Assembly (NCBI GenBank): GCA_014529385.2
Contig: CM043964.1
Span: 138,472,529-138,532,528 of the forward strand
Source of the DNA: Adiantum capillus-veneris
Taxonomy: Eukaryota > Streptophyta > Polypodiopsida > Polypodiales > Pteridaceae
Direction: 5' to 3'
Length of the DNA: 60,000 nucleotides
Shown here in pieces: positions 12,575 to 23,239 of this stretch (its first letter is position 1; each line of letters starts with the position of its first letter). The position numbers and the translations under genes are program-made. Below the pieces are notes generated by a model, which was given only the letters and a program-made list of their open reading frames with translations, searched no databases and was not told the origin of the DNA.

Positions 12575-13100
12575 ATTGGATTACAGTACCCGGTGAAGAT
12601 TGAGGTTGCACAGAGAGGGTAGGCGTCTGCACTTCTTCCTGCTCTGTTCACGCAGGGTGCATGAAGATGCAGTAGCGTGTGGGTAGCTTTCTGCTGGGTA
12701 GAATGGCATGCAAGAGAAGTCTCAGTCACCTTCTACACGTAAACAATGTTCAAAAAATGATGGCATTCTTGAAGCGGTGGCATTTTCCATTTCTTGCAAT
12801 TTTCCATGACCCCGATAAATTATTTGAAGGGAACAAATAAAACTTGAGAAGTACTTCAAAAACCACCTAGAAAAGCCCTTAAAACTGACCACCATTTCAT
12901 GCTTTCACCCATCTATCTTTCCATTGCACACTAAGTAACATACTATCTAGTGTGTGCCTTGAGCTTCCTTTCTTCTCCAAGCTGTGTGCATTTCTGTGCA
13001 ACCCTAATTACAACAATATTTCTTTTGCCTCAATCCTTGTCCAAATCCAGATCCAAGAGCATGGCCATGTTCCATAGGCCAAGGACTACCCACAAAACAA
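12575..13100. other. Noncoding: 5' flank of the minus-strand gene, then start of the AB leader-like DNA
   Basis: No coding sequence or terminal inverted repeat is seen. The left breakpoint of the inverted AB segment must lie somewhere here, between about 12.7 and 13.1 kb, but no junction signature can be read by eye. Confidence 0.5.
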
Positions 13101-13125
13101 ATTTCATGACATTTTGATGAAAAAG

Positions 13126-13429
13126 ACATCCTACGCGTAGGATGTCTCCAGCATAATTTAGGCCTTCTATGCAAAGAGTGACATCATGGGAGCCAATACC
13201 ATGGTGCAAAGAGCCCATATACCAATTTTCAACCCATTTGGACATCAATTGCTACCTATGATGGACTTTCTACCCAATTTGTGACCTAAAGCCTGAATCA
13301 GCCCAAAAATCCACTTTCTGATATCCAAATCCAAATCCAAGCATATAGCCATGTTCCATGAGCCATGCACTACCAGCATGTCAAGTGTGTACCAATTCTG
13401 ATGAAAAAGACATCCTACGCGTAGGATGT
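13126..13429 (+). repeat. Two copies of the AB palindrome
   Basis: ACATCCTACGCGTAGGATGT occurs at 13126-13145 and 13410-13429, 284 bp apart. Both are perfect and both are preceded by TGATGAAAAAG. They lie upstream of the accessory ORF. The 5' arm has the same dyad with the same TGATGAAAAAG flank in element sense (site at 30967-30986). Confidence 0.97.
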
Positions 13430-13596
13430 CTAAATGGAAAATTTTGGCCAGATTTGCACTGTGAGCACATGCACAGCTTCACAAGTTCCTTTTAAGCTTT
13501 ATTTTCAATTTTCAAGTCATTTGGATAAGTAAAACTCAGTTTCGCAGCTAATATGGAAAAAACGCTAACTTCGGACTACTGAGTGCAACAAAATCT

Positions 13597-16500
13597 ATGG
13601 CAGCCGCGAAGTCACCAGCAAAGAAGAAAAGAATGACCATCAAGGATTAACTAGAAGAAGTAGAACCCTTCGTCATTCCAGAAGGAACACTAAAGCCCAC
13701 CAGCACATGGATACAAGAAGATCTGTTAGAGTCCAACGACCTAAAGATCTACCAAGGAGTGTTCAAAGACACTGAAGGCAATGTCATCGAGCTACCAATG
13801 CTGCCGCGAGAACTCAATGAGTTCGTACGAAGCAAGATGGCCGGGTACTTGGAGAAGATTGATCTCCACAACTACTTTGAAGCAATACCGGCAGGGGTGG
13901 ACATAAAGAGAGTCTGGGAGTTTGTGACAACCATCAAAGAGGATGGAGTGGCCAAAGTAACAGATCTACAAGGCAGGCCAGAAACAGAGATAATCATCAC
14001 TGAGCAGGTTGTAGCAGATGCACTAGACCTCTCCAACAAGGGGGATAGTGTAACGAAAAGAAGAGATGAGGTAAAGGTGTACAATGAGAAGAAAGGGAAT
14101 TACACCTTTGACGATATTGCCAACCCAAGAGTGGCAATCATGAGCCAGTTGTACAACCAATACTTCCACATGTGTACGAAGAGGCCGCAAAAGTACAGAA
14201 TGCCACCAGGTGCAATTGCCATGACATTCACTTGGGCAATGACGAAAGGCACCCCAAAGATAATCAATTATGCGGCATATATACATGACAACCTAGTAAA
14301 GATGGGTAACAAGAATCCAACCTATATAGTGCCAGGAGAACTTATCACCAAGGTGATTTATGGGGCACTACACGCAAAAGGAAGGTGGCCTGACCCCTCG
14401 TCTCAGAACAACTGGCTGAGGCTAAAACAAGACAAAGAAGACGAGCCTCAAAGAGCACCAAGGGTGGCTACAAGACTGAAGAGACGGCTAGACCCAGTTC
14501 AAGAGGAGCAGCCAGAGCAAAATAAAGGAAAGAAGGAATTTACCCAAGTACCTGCAAAAGAAACAAGGTCACAGAAAGCGGCAAGATTAGAGAGGTTGAT
14601 GGAGGGCTTCCGAGCAGAGAGAGCCCTTAAGGGTGATTTAAGTGAACTCTGGAAGCCATCTCTAGAAGCTATGTTGGGATCATCCCAAAGAGTGCAAAGG
14701 GACAGATTTGAGGACTATATCAAGAACTTTGAGATTCTTGATGCCGCATCAGAAAATATACCGCATGTCCCTTTCACAGAGGAAGAAGTGGAGCAAATAC
14801 GGCAGAAAACAGACAGGGATTTAAAGGGCAAGCCTACATCTCTATCGGCCAGCCCTAAACCTAGTCCACAACCCTCACCACCGCCCTCACCACCTCCTAG
14901 CAGCCCTCCACAAGAAGAGAAAGAGGCTGAAGACAAGCCAGAAGAATGAGAAGAGGCCAAGCAAGAGCAGAGCCAGGAGCCAAAGCCAAAGGAAGAGGCT
15001 AAGCCTCGAAGTGAGCAAAAAGAGTTAGAAGATTCTTATCACAACTTTTTGGACCTGATAGCTGCAGGATACACGAAGGAAGAAGCTGCCACAGTCGCAT
15101 TCGACTTGGCGAGCACAGGGCCTAAAGAACAAATGCAAGGCATCAGGCTAGTGGAATTAAAAGAAATTGCCACAGATACAGTGGACCTGCACCCGCCCTC
15201 CAACGACTGGGACGTGGTGATGACGAAGCTAACATGGTTGAGAGCGCAATCCATGGCTTCAGAAAGAGAGATGGCAGCTCTCAAGGCCACTGAAGTAAAG
15301 ATTAAGATGGAAGTAGACACTCTGCAAGGACAAAGCCAAAGGCAGAAGGAGAGGGAAGCTGAGCTACAGGCCAGCCTAGCAAGGGCACTGCAAAGATGCT
15401 AGGCAATGGAGGAAGAAAATCAAGCAGCCACAAACAGAATGCAAGCAGTTGAAGAAGAATGTCAGCCGTTCAGCAAATCACTGCTAGATGCCGAGAGGGA
15501 AAGAGATAACCTTACCCTACAGCTGGCTGAAGAGTCTAAAGAAGTAGAAGTCATGAGAAACGCCAAGGAAAAGGCGGAGATAGATCAAGAAGCCAGCCAA
15601 GATGAGGTCCTTGAGCTCAAGGACCAACTCAAAGTAAACGATCAGACCATACAGAGGCTGCGAGCATCACCTGCCAAAGTCAGAGCTACTAGCTCGACTC
15701 ACATCACTACAGAGAGTCAACTCTATGAAGAACAGATGCAAGAACTTCAGAAAGAGCTGACTCTAGAGAAAAAGCAAAGATTGATCATGGCAAAAGGGTC
15801 TATCGTCATGCAAACAAGAATGGAAGAAGAGCAAAAAGCCCTGCAAGAGGAAGTAGAAAGTATGAAAAGAAAGCTCGAGGAGGCGGAAAGGATAAACGCC
15901 GAATTAAATGACCTCCTCGTGAATATGGGCGAAGATGCTGAATCAGAAAAGCAAAAACTCCTAAAGCAAATTGAGGAATTGAAAGGACAACAAGCAGGAG
16001 AGCAAGAGGGCATAGGGCCAGCAGCCAATGAGGGCATTGACTTAGAGAATGTGGCAGATCCGGTGGACATGCCTATGCAAGAGGAAATCCTAGAAGGATC
16101 CTCTCAAGAGCCACAGGATCTAACACAGGAAGAGGAAGAAAAGTTGTGTAAAGCAATAGAGGTGGAGCTCAGAGAGACAACAAAGGAAGCCTTGGAGTGG
16201 GAGCAGAGGGTTTTCCAGTCTATGACCATTCAGAAGATCGACGCCAGCAACCTCAGGCGCGAGTGGCTTCAACCCTCTCTCCCATATCCATTGTTGAAAT
16301 ATGAGGCAGCCACCATCAACAAGCGGATAAGAGAAGAGCCGACCATACCACTTTACAATACAGATACCTCACAACCAAAAGGGGTCAGGCTCATTGTTGA
16401 TTCTCAGCCAAAGTGGAGGAAGTCCTGGCTCACAAAGTACCCACAATACCTAATCCACTTGGTAGAGGCACCGAAAAATATCACAGACAACCTCAGCTTT

Positions 16501-16998
16501 TTTCCTCTACCAAGGATCAGGACGTGGAAAGCGTAGGAAATCTTGCAAAGGAGCCAACCCACTTGGCTGAACTACCCTAAGCTGTCGGGCTTGAGGGCAG
16601 ATGAGAGAATAAGTTTCCAATACATGGTGAAAACCCTAACGGGCACCATCAAGTTGTTCACTGGCTCACCTGACCTTACATGCATTATGATGAAGAAAAT
16701 CTGCAAAACCCTCTTAGCAGTGTTTGAGACTTTCAAGCTAGGCCAGGTGACCGACAACATCTTTTTCTTCCAGGATACTTACAGATGCACTTATGATCTG
16801 TCAGGTCAACCTTCCAAGGAGGTGATACATGCGCTGTATCAGAGGATAATGTTTCTACCATCCTATCACCTTCAGGCCTTCGAAGAAGCATTCTACACAG
16901 GCTTCTTCACAATAAACGCAGATATTTTTGGCCTGACAATGATGAACCTACATGCAAGATACAAATCACTGCTAAAGATGCGAGAAACAATACGATGA
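13597..16998 (+). pseudogene. Accessory ORF of AB between pol and the 3' LTR
   Basis: A single reading frame of about 1133 codons runs from ATG 13597 (MAAAKSPAKKKR) to 16998, broken only by four stops: TAA 13648, TGA 14947, TAG 15400 and TAG 16534. Residues of about 50-270 look globular (PRELNEFVRSKM, YTFDDIANPRVAIMSQ, PGAIAMTFTWAM, IVPGELITKVIYGAL). Two Lys/Glu- and Pro-rich linkers and long coiled coils (15200-16000) follow, then a second globular end (16540-16990). It has no protease, RT or integrase motif and no clear membrane segment. The first domain resembles, in general pattern, the plant-transposon-protein domains found in some plant gypsy elements; this is inference. Capsid-like, nuclear or envelope-position roles cannot be told apart. 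Confidence 0.8.
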
Positions 16999-17036
16999 AG
17001 AAGCCGATTAGCGGCCATGTCGGGGACGACATGAGC

Positions 17037-17050
17037 AAGGAGGGGGGGAG
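17037..17050 (+). promoter_or_regulatory. Polypurine tract of AB
   Basis: AAGGAGGGGGGGAG directly precedes the TGTTAG start of the LTR, the normal position for plus-strand priming. Confidence 0.93.
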
Positions 17051-17974
17051 TGTTAGAAGCTAGACACACCCCACGGCAACTAACTACTCGGAAGATTATT
17101 ATTTTTGTAATTATTCATTCATTGAGGAAAACCTGATTTTTCACCTTGTAAATATTGGGACTTACAGAAGTTTCCAGATTGTATCCCAGTTTTGATAGTT
17201 AGATTGAGTAGATGGTTGATTTTGGAACTTTAGGGTTTGAGAATTTAAGGTATATATACCAATTTTTCACCTTAATGAAAAACCTTTTTGTCATTTTAAA
17301 AAACAAGTTTTGAAGTCTGTGAGTGAGCGTACTATGTACGAGAGAGAGTGTGAGCTTCATCTTGATGCTACGTGTGCTCCGATGGTCGGAATCGAGTGCG
17401 GAGAAGTGGAGCGCCCCGACGAGAGCTACACGCCGATACCTACATTGCGCGCGTACGGTCCGGTTTTGTGAGCTCCTTCTACGAGATTCATCTGGTGTTT
17501 GGGTGACCATACGTTGTCCGATTTTGCATTGCAGCATATCCACGCGTTCACATTGAGTAGAACTACACATTAGGCACTTTAGATTTAAGAAATGAAGACC
17601 TGCAGATTTCGGCCAGACATCCTACGTGATTTTGCATTGGGTGTTTTGGGTTGGGATTTTGGTTCATAGACCTTAGGGAGAGCGACCTAATGGTGTTAGT
17701 AGGGTCTCCTTCAAGTTCTATGGTGTTTCGAGATTGTTTGATGGGTGTTCGGCTTTAGAAAGTGTAGGGAGTTTCCTCTTATGCACTCTTGAGGGCTATG
17801 ACTTAGACAATTGGTAGAGACCTCTGTAGGAATTAGTTAGGAGTCGGTCGAGTGTAGGTTGACACCTTATGCTTGCTTCCACATGCCTGCGGGTCGAGCT
17901 TCGTCCTTAGCTGACATTATATGTTAGGTGAGTTCTCGCTGCGTTGACGTCTGTCACGGCGTATCCGTCCAACA
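17051..17974 (+). repeat. AB 3' LTR (924 bp)
   Basis: It begins TGTTAGAAGC and ends CCGTCCAACA. The reverse-complement partner is at 32088-33021; the two are alike along their length with differences of a few percent by eye. A TATA-like TATATATACC lies near 17250. At 17617 it carries one half of the AB dyad (ACATCCTACG) without the second arm. The GTCCAACA end abuts the target duplication CTCGT (17975-17979). Confidence 0.95.
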
Positions 17975-19108
17975 CTCGTAAATGGAGCTAATGGGCTTTA
18001 CAAGAGCTATTCATAGACATCAAACAAAAAAATAATTTAAATTGAATTTTGCAACGTCAAAGTAGGTCAACGTACAAGATTTGAGAACCAACATCTCTTC
18101 ACAGAATCTATGTCGAGAAAATGGACTCCCATAAGAAAAATCACAAGAGACTTTCAAGTCGAAAAAAATATGTTGAATGTCGTATCAAGAACACAAATAT
18201 CCTGTCCAACATGCGTCACCTCGAAGTATTCATAGATCTCAAGGATTGACACTTTACACATTGTTCTTCAACCCTTCAAAAATAAAAAGTCATGGATTGA
18301 TATATACAGCATTATCGCACGAATCAAAAATCCCCAAAACCTGTTTCTTCTCTCTAAAATTGATCCAAAGAAAATAAAAACAAATAAGATAGTGCTACAA
18401 GAAAGAGAATGCCAGAAGCAAGAAGCAATGTGGAAAACTCTAAACAAAAACCTGAGAGACTTCGCAAAAAACAAAATCATCATTCAATCTATAAACACAG
18501 TGTCCATGTCTGTGCATTACTCTGACATCATAAAAGAAACAAGCCTTATGTCATCAGACATCCTGTGCATCCAAGAAACACACACAAAAGAATTAAGAAA
18601 CCCATGTCCCGGATTTGATTATATAGCCTCCGAAGGACCAGTAGGTGTTCTTATACTGCAGAAGAATAAGTATCACTTTATTAAGACAAATAGATTAATA
18701 TAAAAAAGGATCAAAATTGTTTTGTCAAACATATCTATTATGAGAAACAAGAAATTAAACATTGCTTGATTATACAGACATCCTTCATTGAAACACTCAT
18801 CCCTTTACAAAGCACTAGAGAGAGCTTTTCATGCATTGGACAAGACCGCGGAAACCATAACCGTAGGAGATTTCAACATAGATGCAAACAATAGCAATAG
18901 TTTCCATATCCCTCTACAACATTACATGGTTTTGTTTGGATTTAGACAGATAATCAAAGACCCAACAACAAGAAATTACTCAATGTTGGATCACATTTGG
19001 ATTGACTCAAGCGTAAAAAAATTCTCATGTGGGAAAAACTATTGCTATTGGTCTGATCATTCCATCACTTACATTCTCTTGCCACTAACACATGGTAGGC
19101 CCTTGTGA
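17975..19108 (+). pseudogene. Helentron-type Helitron: helicase C-terminus and endonuclease, broken
   Basis: The frame resumes with LVNGANGLYKSYS, the continuation of the CAGN...DGLV motif that ends the fragment at 33022. Pif1-type helicase landmarks follow (VGQRTRFENQHL, WTPIRKI, then IHRSQGLTL...SHGLIYTALS near 18240-18320). From about 18470 comes an endonuclease/exonuclease/phosphatase domain with DILCIQETHTKEL, TVGDFNID (18860), LDHIWID (18987) and WSDHSITYI (19050). Multiple stops and frameshifts break it. Helicase followed by such an endonuclease is the Helentron layout. Rolling-circle transposition would be its role. Confidence 0.88.
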
Positions 19109-20169
19109 AGTTTAAATTCACTTTTCAGCTTGTTTAAAAGTCGTGTTGTTTTTATTGCAAGCATGGCTCCAAAGAAACGCTGAAAAATAGCATCTTAAAA
19201 TAGCTTCAAAAAGCCTAAAAGTTGTGTACAACATTTCATAAGCACCATGCCTATATTACTCCCTGCAAGCAGACCGTGCCAACAAAGGGGAGTAGCATGC
19301 TTAAATATCACTATAAGAAGCACAATTAGACATAAACCCTACATGCCGAAGACATTCTGAGCTATCCATTCACTACCCTCAAGCTAAGTGGTAGGAATAG
19401 ATCAATTCCACCCAAGACCTCTCTATCTATGTAGAAGGTGAAAACTGGCTCTAGAAATACCTTTGCATGAGGGTTCAAGTGGAATGAGTTACCTAGTGAA
19501 GCTATTTGCAGTTACTTGACACTATGTGACTGTTCGGTCAGTCAGACCCCAGCTAATTGATCTTGGAGATCTTTAATTTGCTTGATAAAGGCCTTCACCT
19601 TCTCTCCGTCATCAAGTTTCTCAAGCCTCCTCCTCGTCCACTATGAGGAAGGAGAGCTACTATAGTGTTTGCTAAGAATTAGGACCATACAACACGGTAG
19701 CTGAAGAATTAGAGCAGGATTATGATGAGGAGCAACAACGCATCCAGGGTGAATAAACTGATGTCAATCCACGTAGAAGAGGGGTCAAGGAACTAGCCTC
19801 AGAACACTCAACACATTCACAAAAACAACGCTTAGAAAGAGCTGAAAGACGCTCTCACTCACATGGCTCTCAACAGTCAGATGGGAAGGGCAAAGTAAAA
19901 GTTTATACTGATGCCAACAAGCATAGTAAACAATCAGGATCACCTGACATAATTATAGACACTGATGACTACTACAAAAATGGAAGCAGACAAAGGATAA
20001 TACTAATCTTGTTATTATGTAGCATGCTGTATAAGGGCATCTATACTTGGGTTACTTCCAGAAAATTTTGCAATCAAACAAAAACCCTCAAAATAATCAA
20101 AAATCATGCCCTTTTTTGTTGTTTCTATTATTGGTTCTGCATTTGAGAATGCCTCCCCCCCTCCTAGCC
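19109..20169 (+). other. Unassigned DNA with a coding-like remnant; contains the inversion junction
   Basis: Most of it shows nothing recognisable. From about 19690 to 19990 a plus-strand frame is rich in charged residues (QRLERAERRSHSHGS, KHSKQSGSPDIIID) and looks like a broken polyprotein piece of unknown origin. The junction between the inverted Helentron half and the AB 5' arm must fall in this stretch. A weak minus-strand frame (20015-20218) may be AB sequence. Confidence 0.4.
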
Positions 20170-20637
20170 GGAGTCCTCCTGGACGACAAGGTATCACCTC
20201 GGAGTAAGTGTCGTGCATAGGTTGAAAAAGTTGTGCTAATGCCTGGCCGATTAATGTGGCCCTATTTTATGCATACTCGGTCAATGCATGGAAAAATTAA
20301 TGCTGTGCAAGAGAAGGGAATAATCAAGATGCTTATTGGCATTCGCCGTTGAGGTTTCCTGTTTTCTTTGCAAGTAAAAGCTGTAGCTCTACTGCTCTGT
20401 GTAGGAGTCCTCCCGGACGACAAGGTATCACCTCGGAGTAAGTGTCGTGCATAGGTTGAAAAAGTTGTGCTAATGCCTGGCCGATTAATGTGGCCCTATT
20501 TTATGCATACTCGGTCAATGCATGGAAAAATTAATGCTGTGCAAGAGAAGGGAATAATCAAGATGCTTATTGGCATTCGCCGTTGAGGTTTCCTGTTTTC
20601 TTTGCAAGTAAAAGCTGTAGCTCTACTGCTCTTTGTT
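20170..20637. repeat. Tandem duplication of a 234-bp unit
   Basis: Unit one begins GGAGTCCTCCTGGACGACAA at 20170 and unit two begins GGAGTCCTCCCGGACGACAA at 20404. They are almost identical through GCTGTAGCTCTACTGCTCT. They lie at the 3' end of the AB 5' arm, after the pol tail, so the duplication is young relative to the element's other damage. Confidence 0.95.
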
Positions 20638-21250
20638 AAATTGTCTTTTTTGCAAAAGGCAATTGCTTTGCCGATACTATTGATATAACCGTAGCTGTTC
20701 CTATGGAGAGGATTGGCTTGGTCGGAATGGCTACGGGCCATATTGCCTTTGCTTTCCATTGGTATTTTGCTTTTGCCGGTTTTTGGAAATGTTTTGCTAC
20801 TTCTGTTGTTGCCACTGTTTTGTTGCTGATTGGCATCCACATAAGCCGGCTTTCCTTTTTCAAATGCATTTGTCTGCCTTCCATTGTTGCTGGTATTGAA
20901 GTGAGTTCCTTTTGCTTTTGTTTTGGTATCCACATGCGAGTGGCATTTGGGTTATGGCTAAGCATTTTCTTGGGGATCCAAATCTGTTTTATGCCCTTGT
21001 TTTTTGGTTGAACCATCTGCTTCATTGGAATTCTTTTATTGCATTGTTGTTTGTCTGCCATGTCATTTCTATATTTCTGCATCGATACTTGCTTCTGTTG
21101 TTTTGGTAACCTAGAACTTGGAATTGCGGCTAGTGACTTTGTATGTCTGTAATTACTATGGTTGGCCTTTACCTGATTGTTGGTCTCGGGTATCATGTTG
21201 TTCTTTGGTGGAATTTTTGCTTTTGGCTCTTTTTCCAGTAATTGCATGGC
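20636..21250 (-). pseudogene. Lys/Gln/Asn/Met-rich tail after AB pol
   Basis: The frame of the integrase/second-protease ORF continues after a single TAA (21251-21253) for about 200 codons of low-complexity, very basic sequence (KPAKAKYQWKAKAIW, NKRIPMKQMVQPKNKG). No domain is recognised. Nucleic-acid binding is a guess from composition only. The apparently hydrophobic plus-strand frames here are its antisense shadows. Confidence 0.55.
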
Positions 21251-23239
21251 TTACAGCTGATTATTCTGGTATTGTTGAGCAAAAGCTATCACCTGTTGTT
21301 CATGTGCATGCTGAATTTTGACTGCCTTTGCATTCCAATCTATCTGCACATTGTACTCTTTTTGCCACGGTTGTCTCAACATCATTGGGTGTTGTATGCT
21401 TTCATCCTCCATCACATAGAATTTGTGTGGGTAAATATATTGATGTATCTGTACATGCAATATAGTCCATCCCAATGTTTTCAACGTGTGTGATGTGCTA
21501 CTTTCCAGCACTTGAGGAGTAGGATGAAGTGGACCTGTGAATTTGAGCTGTTGGTATAATCCGTAAAAGATCAAATTTGCTTGAGCTCCAGAATCAAGCA
21601 ATGCCGTCGATTCAACTTGAGTGCTGCCCACTTTGACTGCAATTATTGGCTCCACTGTGTCTTCATCCAACTTCATCAGTCGAATGGCATTAATTCTCAA
21701 TGGTGCTCCACTTTGTTGTTGTTGTCGCAGAAGTCTTCTTTTTGCTATGCGTTCTTGTGCTTCTGCTTGAGCTTCCTCTCGTACTCGTTGTTTTTCCTTC
21801 ATTCTTTGTTTTCCTTGATGAATTTGTTGGAGCATCTCATGTGTGAGTGGTAGATGATATCTCTTCAGTCGACATCCACTAATCCAGTTCGGCATTTCTT
21901 CCCTTGCTAATGTAGCAAGTTTGACAGCTCCACTTTGTGATCGATCACTAATCACAAAGGGACCTATCCCTCGCTTTTTAAGTTTCTTGGCATGTTTCTT
22001 CAAAGTATAAACAAGTACGTAATCACCTGTTTTGAACTCTTTAGTGCGCACATGTTTGTCAAAAAATTCTTTTTGTCTTCTCTTTTTAGCATAGATTGAA
22101 GCTACAGCTCGTAAGCGGAGTTCATCTAGCTTTTCAAGATCATCTATTCTTGAAGAGAGCTCATGCCCTGTCCATTCTAAGCGTTTTGCTACTCTTAGAG
22201 TTGGAATTAAAAACTCTATGGGTAGTGTAGCATTTAGGCCAAACACCATGTTGTATGGTGTTGTTCCTATTGATGTTTTGTAAGCTACCTCGTATGCCCA
22301 TAGTGTTGAGTGTAGCTGCTGATCCCAATCTGTTCTTGATTCTGACACTATTTTAGTGAGAACCGTGCATAGTGTTTTATTTGTGGCCTCAGCTTGTCCG
22401 TTGGCCTGTGGATGGTATGGAGCAGATTTCCTATGTATGACCATGAATTCCTCTAGCAGATATTCAATGACTTCATTGAGAAAGTGTGTTCCACGATCAC
22501 TGACAATTTCTATTGGTAACCCGTATCGTACAAAAACATTCTCATACAAAAATTGTGCAGTGGTGCGTGCATCTACTTTTTGCGTTGCCTTGGCTTTGAC
22601 CCATTTTGTGAGATAGTCCGTAGCCACAATGATATATTGGGTATGGGTGCGATATGCAGGGGCTGAGATAGGTCCTACAAAATCAATGCCCCATTTTGCA
22701 AATGCTCTTGCTCCCATCATTGGCCGTAATGGAATCTCATCTCTTTTTATTGGCACTTTGGTGCGTTGACATGTGTCACAACGCTTTACAAACTCTTCAG
22801 CATCCATGTGTAATATAGGCCACCAAATTCCAGCGGTTAAAACAATTTTTGCCATCTTATCGCCCGAAAAATGGCCTCCACTTATTCTGCTATGTGCATG
22901 TTCTAGAATCAGCAGGTATTCGCTTTCACTTGCACAGATTCTAAGTTGATTGTCCTTTCCTCGCTTATAGATTTGGTTCCCAATTAACTGAAAGTCACGA
23001 GCTTCCAGCTCTATAGCTTCTTTTCGTGCTCTTGTGATGTTCTCAGGGAACATCTTGGTGGTTAATAAATCAATGATATATTGACTCCATGCAGGTGCAA
23101 TGTTTACCTGAAACAATGTCGTGTGATCCACTGGTCGTTTGGCACTACATATAGTACAATTGGTAACATAAGAATGTGTGTCCGCATACATAGTTGGCCA
23201 ATAAACCCCTAACTGTTTCAGTCTCTGGTGTATTTTCAC
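21251..23239 (-). pseudogene. pol: AB pol: H2C2 domains, integrase core, second aspartic protease-like domain
   Basis: The frame is open for about 662 codons. It contains the end of a first zinc-binding domain (WPTMYADTHSYVTNCTICS), then a full H2C2 domain (EHAHSRISGGHFS...FVKRCDTCQR). The DDE core has WGIDFVGPI, IVSDRGTHFLN and PYHPQANGQAEATNK. A basic SH3-like C-terminus follows (TGDYVLVYTLKKHAKK, GPFVISDRS). About 130 residues then have the retropepsin pattern: ALLDSGAQANLI (DSG at 21588-21596) and LRQPWQKEYNVQIDW, the equivalent of ILGRPWL..Y.V.IDW. An integrase fused to a second protease-like domain is unusual. Stops upstream show that the copy is dead. Confidence 0.9.

Larger units (their letters stand above)
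13101..17974 (+). mobile_element. Gypsy element AB, 3' arm (inverted relative to its 5' arm)
   Basis: The arm holds two palindromic dyads, a long accessory ORF, a polypurine tract and the 3' LTR, all reading on the plus strand. Its LTR is the reverse complement of the LTR at 32088-33021. The five bases after it (CTCGT) match, inverted, the five bases flanking that other LTR (ACGAG). The arm therefore belongs to the same insertion as 20.2-33.0 kb and has been turned round. Confidence 0.85.

Noticed and set aside
13597-16998. In-frame stops read as sites of U-to-C RNA editing or programmed readthrough
   Set aside because: Such editing is known from organelles of some land plants, not nuclear retroelements; the stops are scattered and accompanied by frameshifts elsewhere. 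Every stop codon can arise from CAA, CAG or CGA by C-to-T, so the stops alone prove nothing.
20703-21493. Hydrophobic plus-strand frames resembling membrane proteins
   Set aside because: They are the antisense of the AB pol tail and second protease-like domain, which carry the recognisable motifs on the minus strand.
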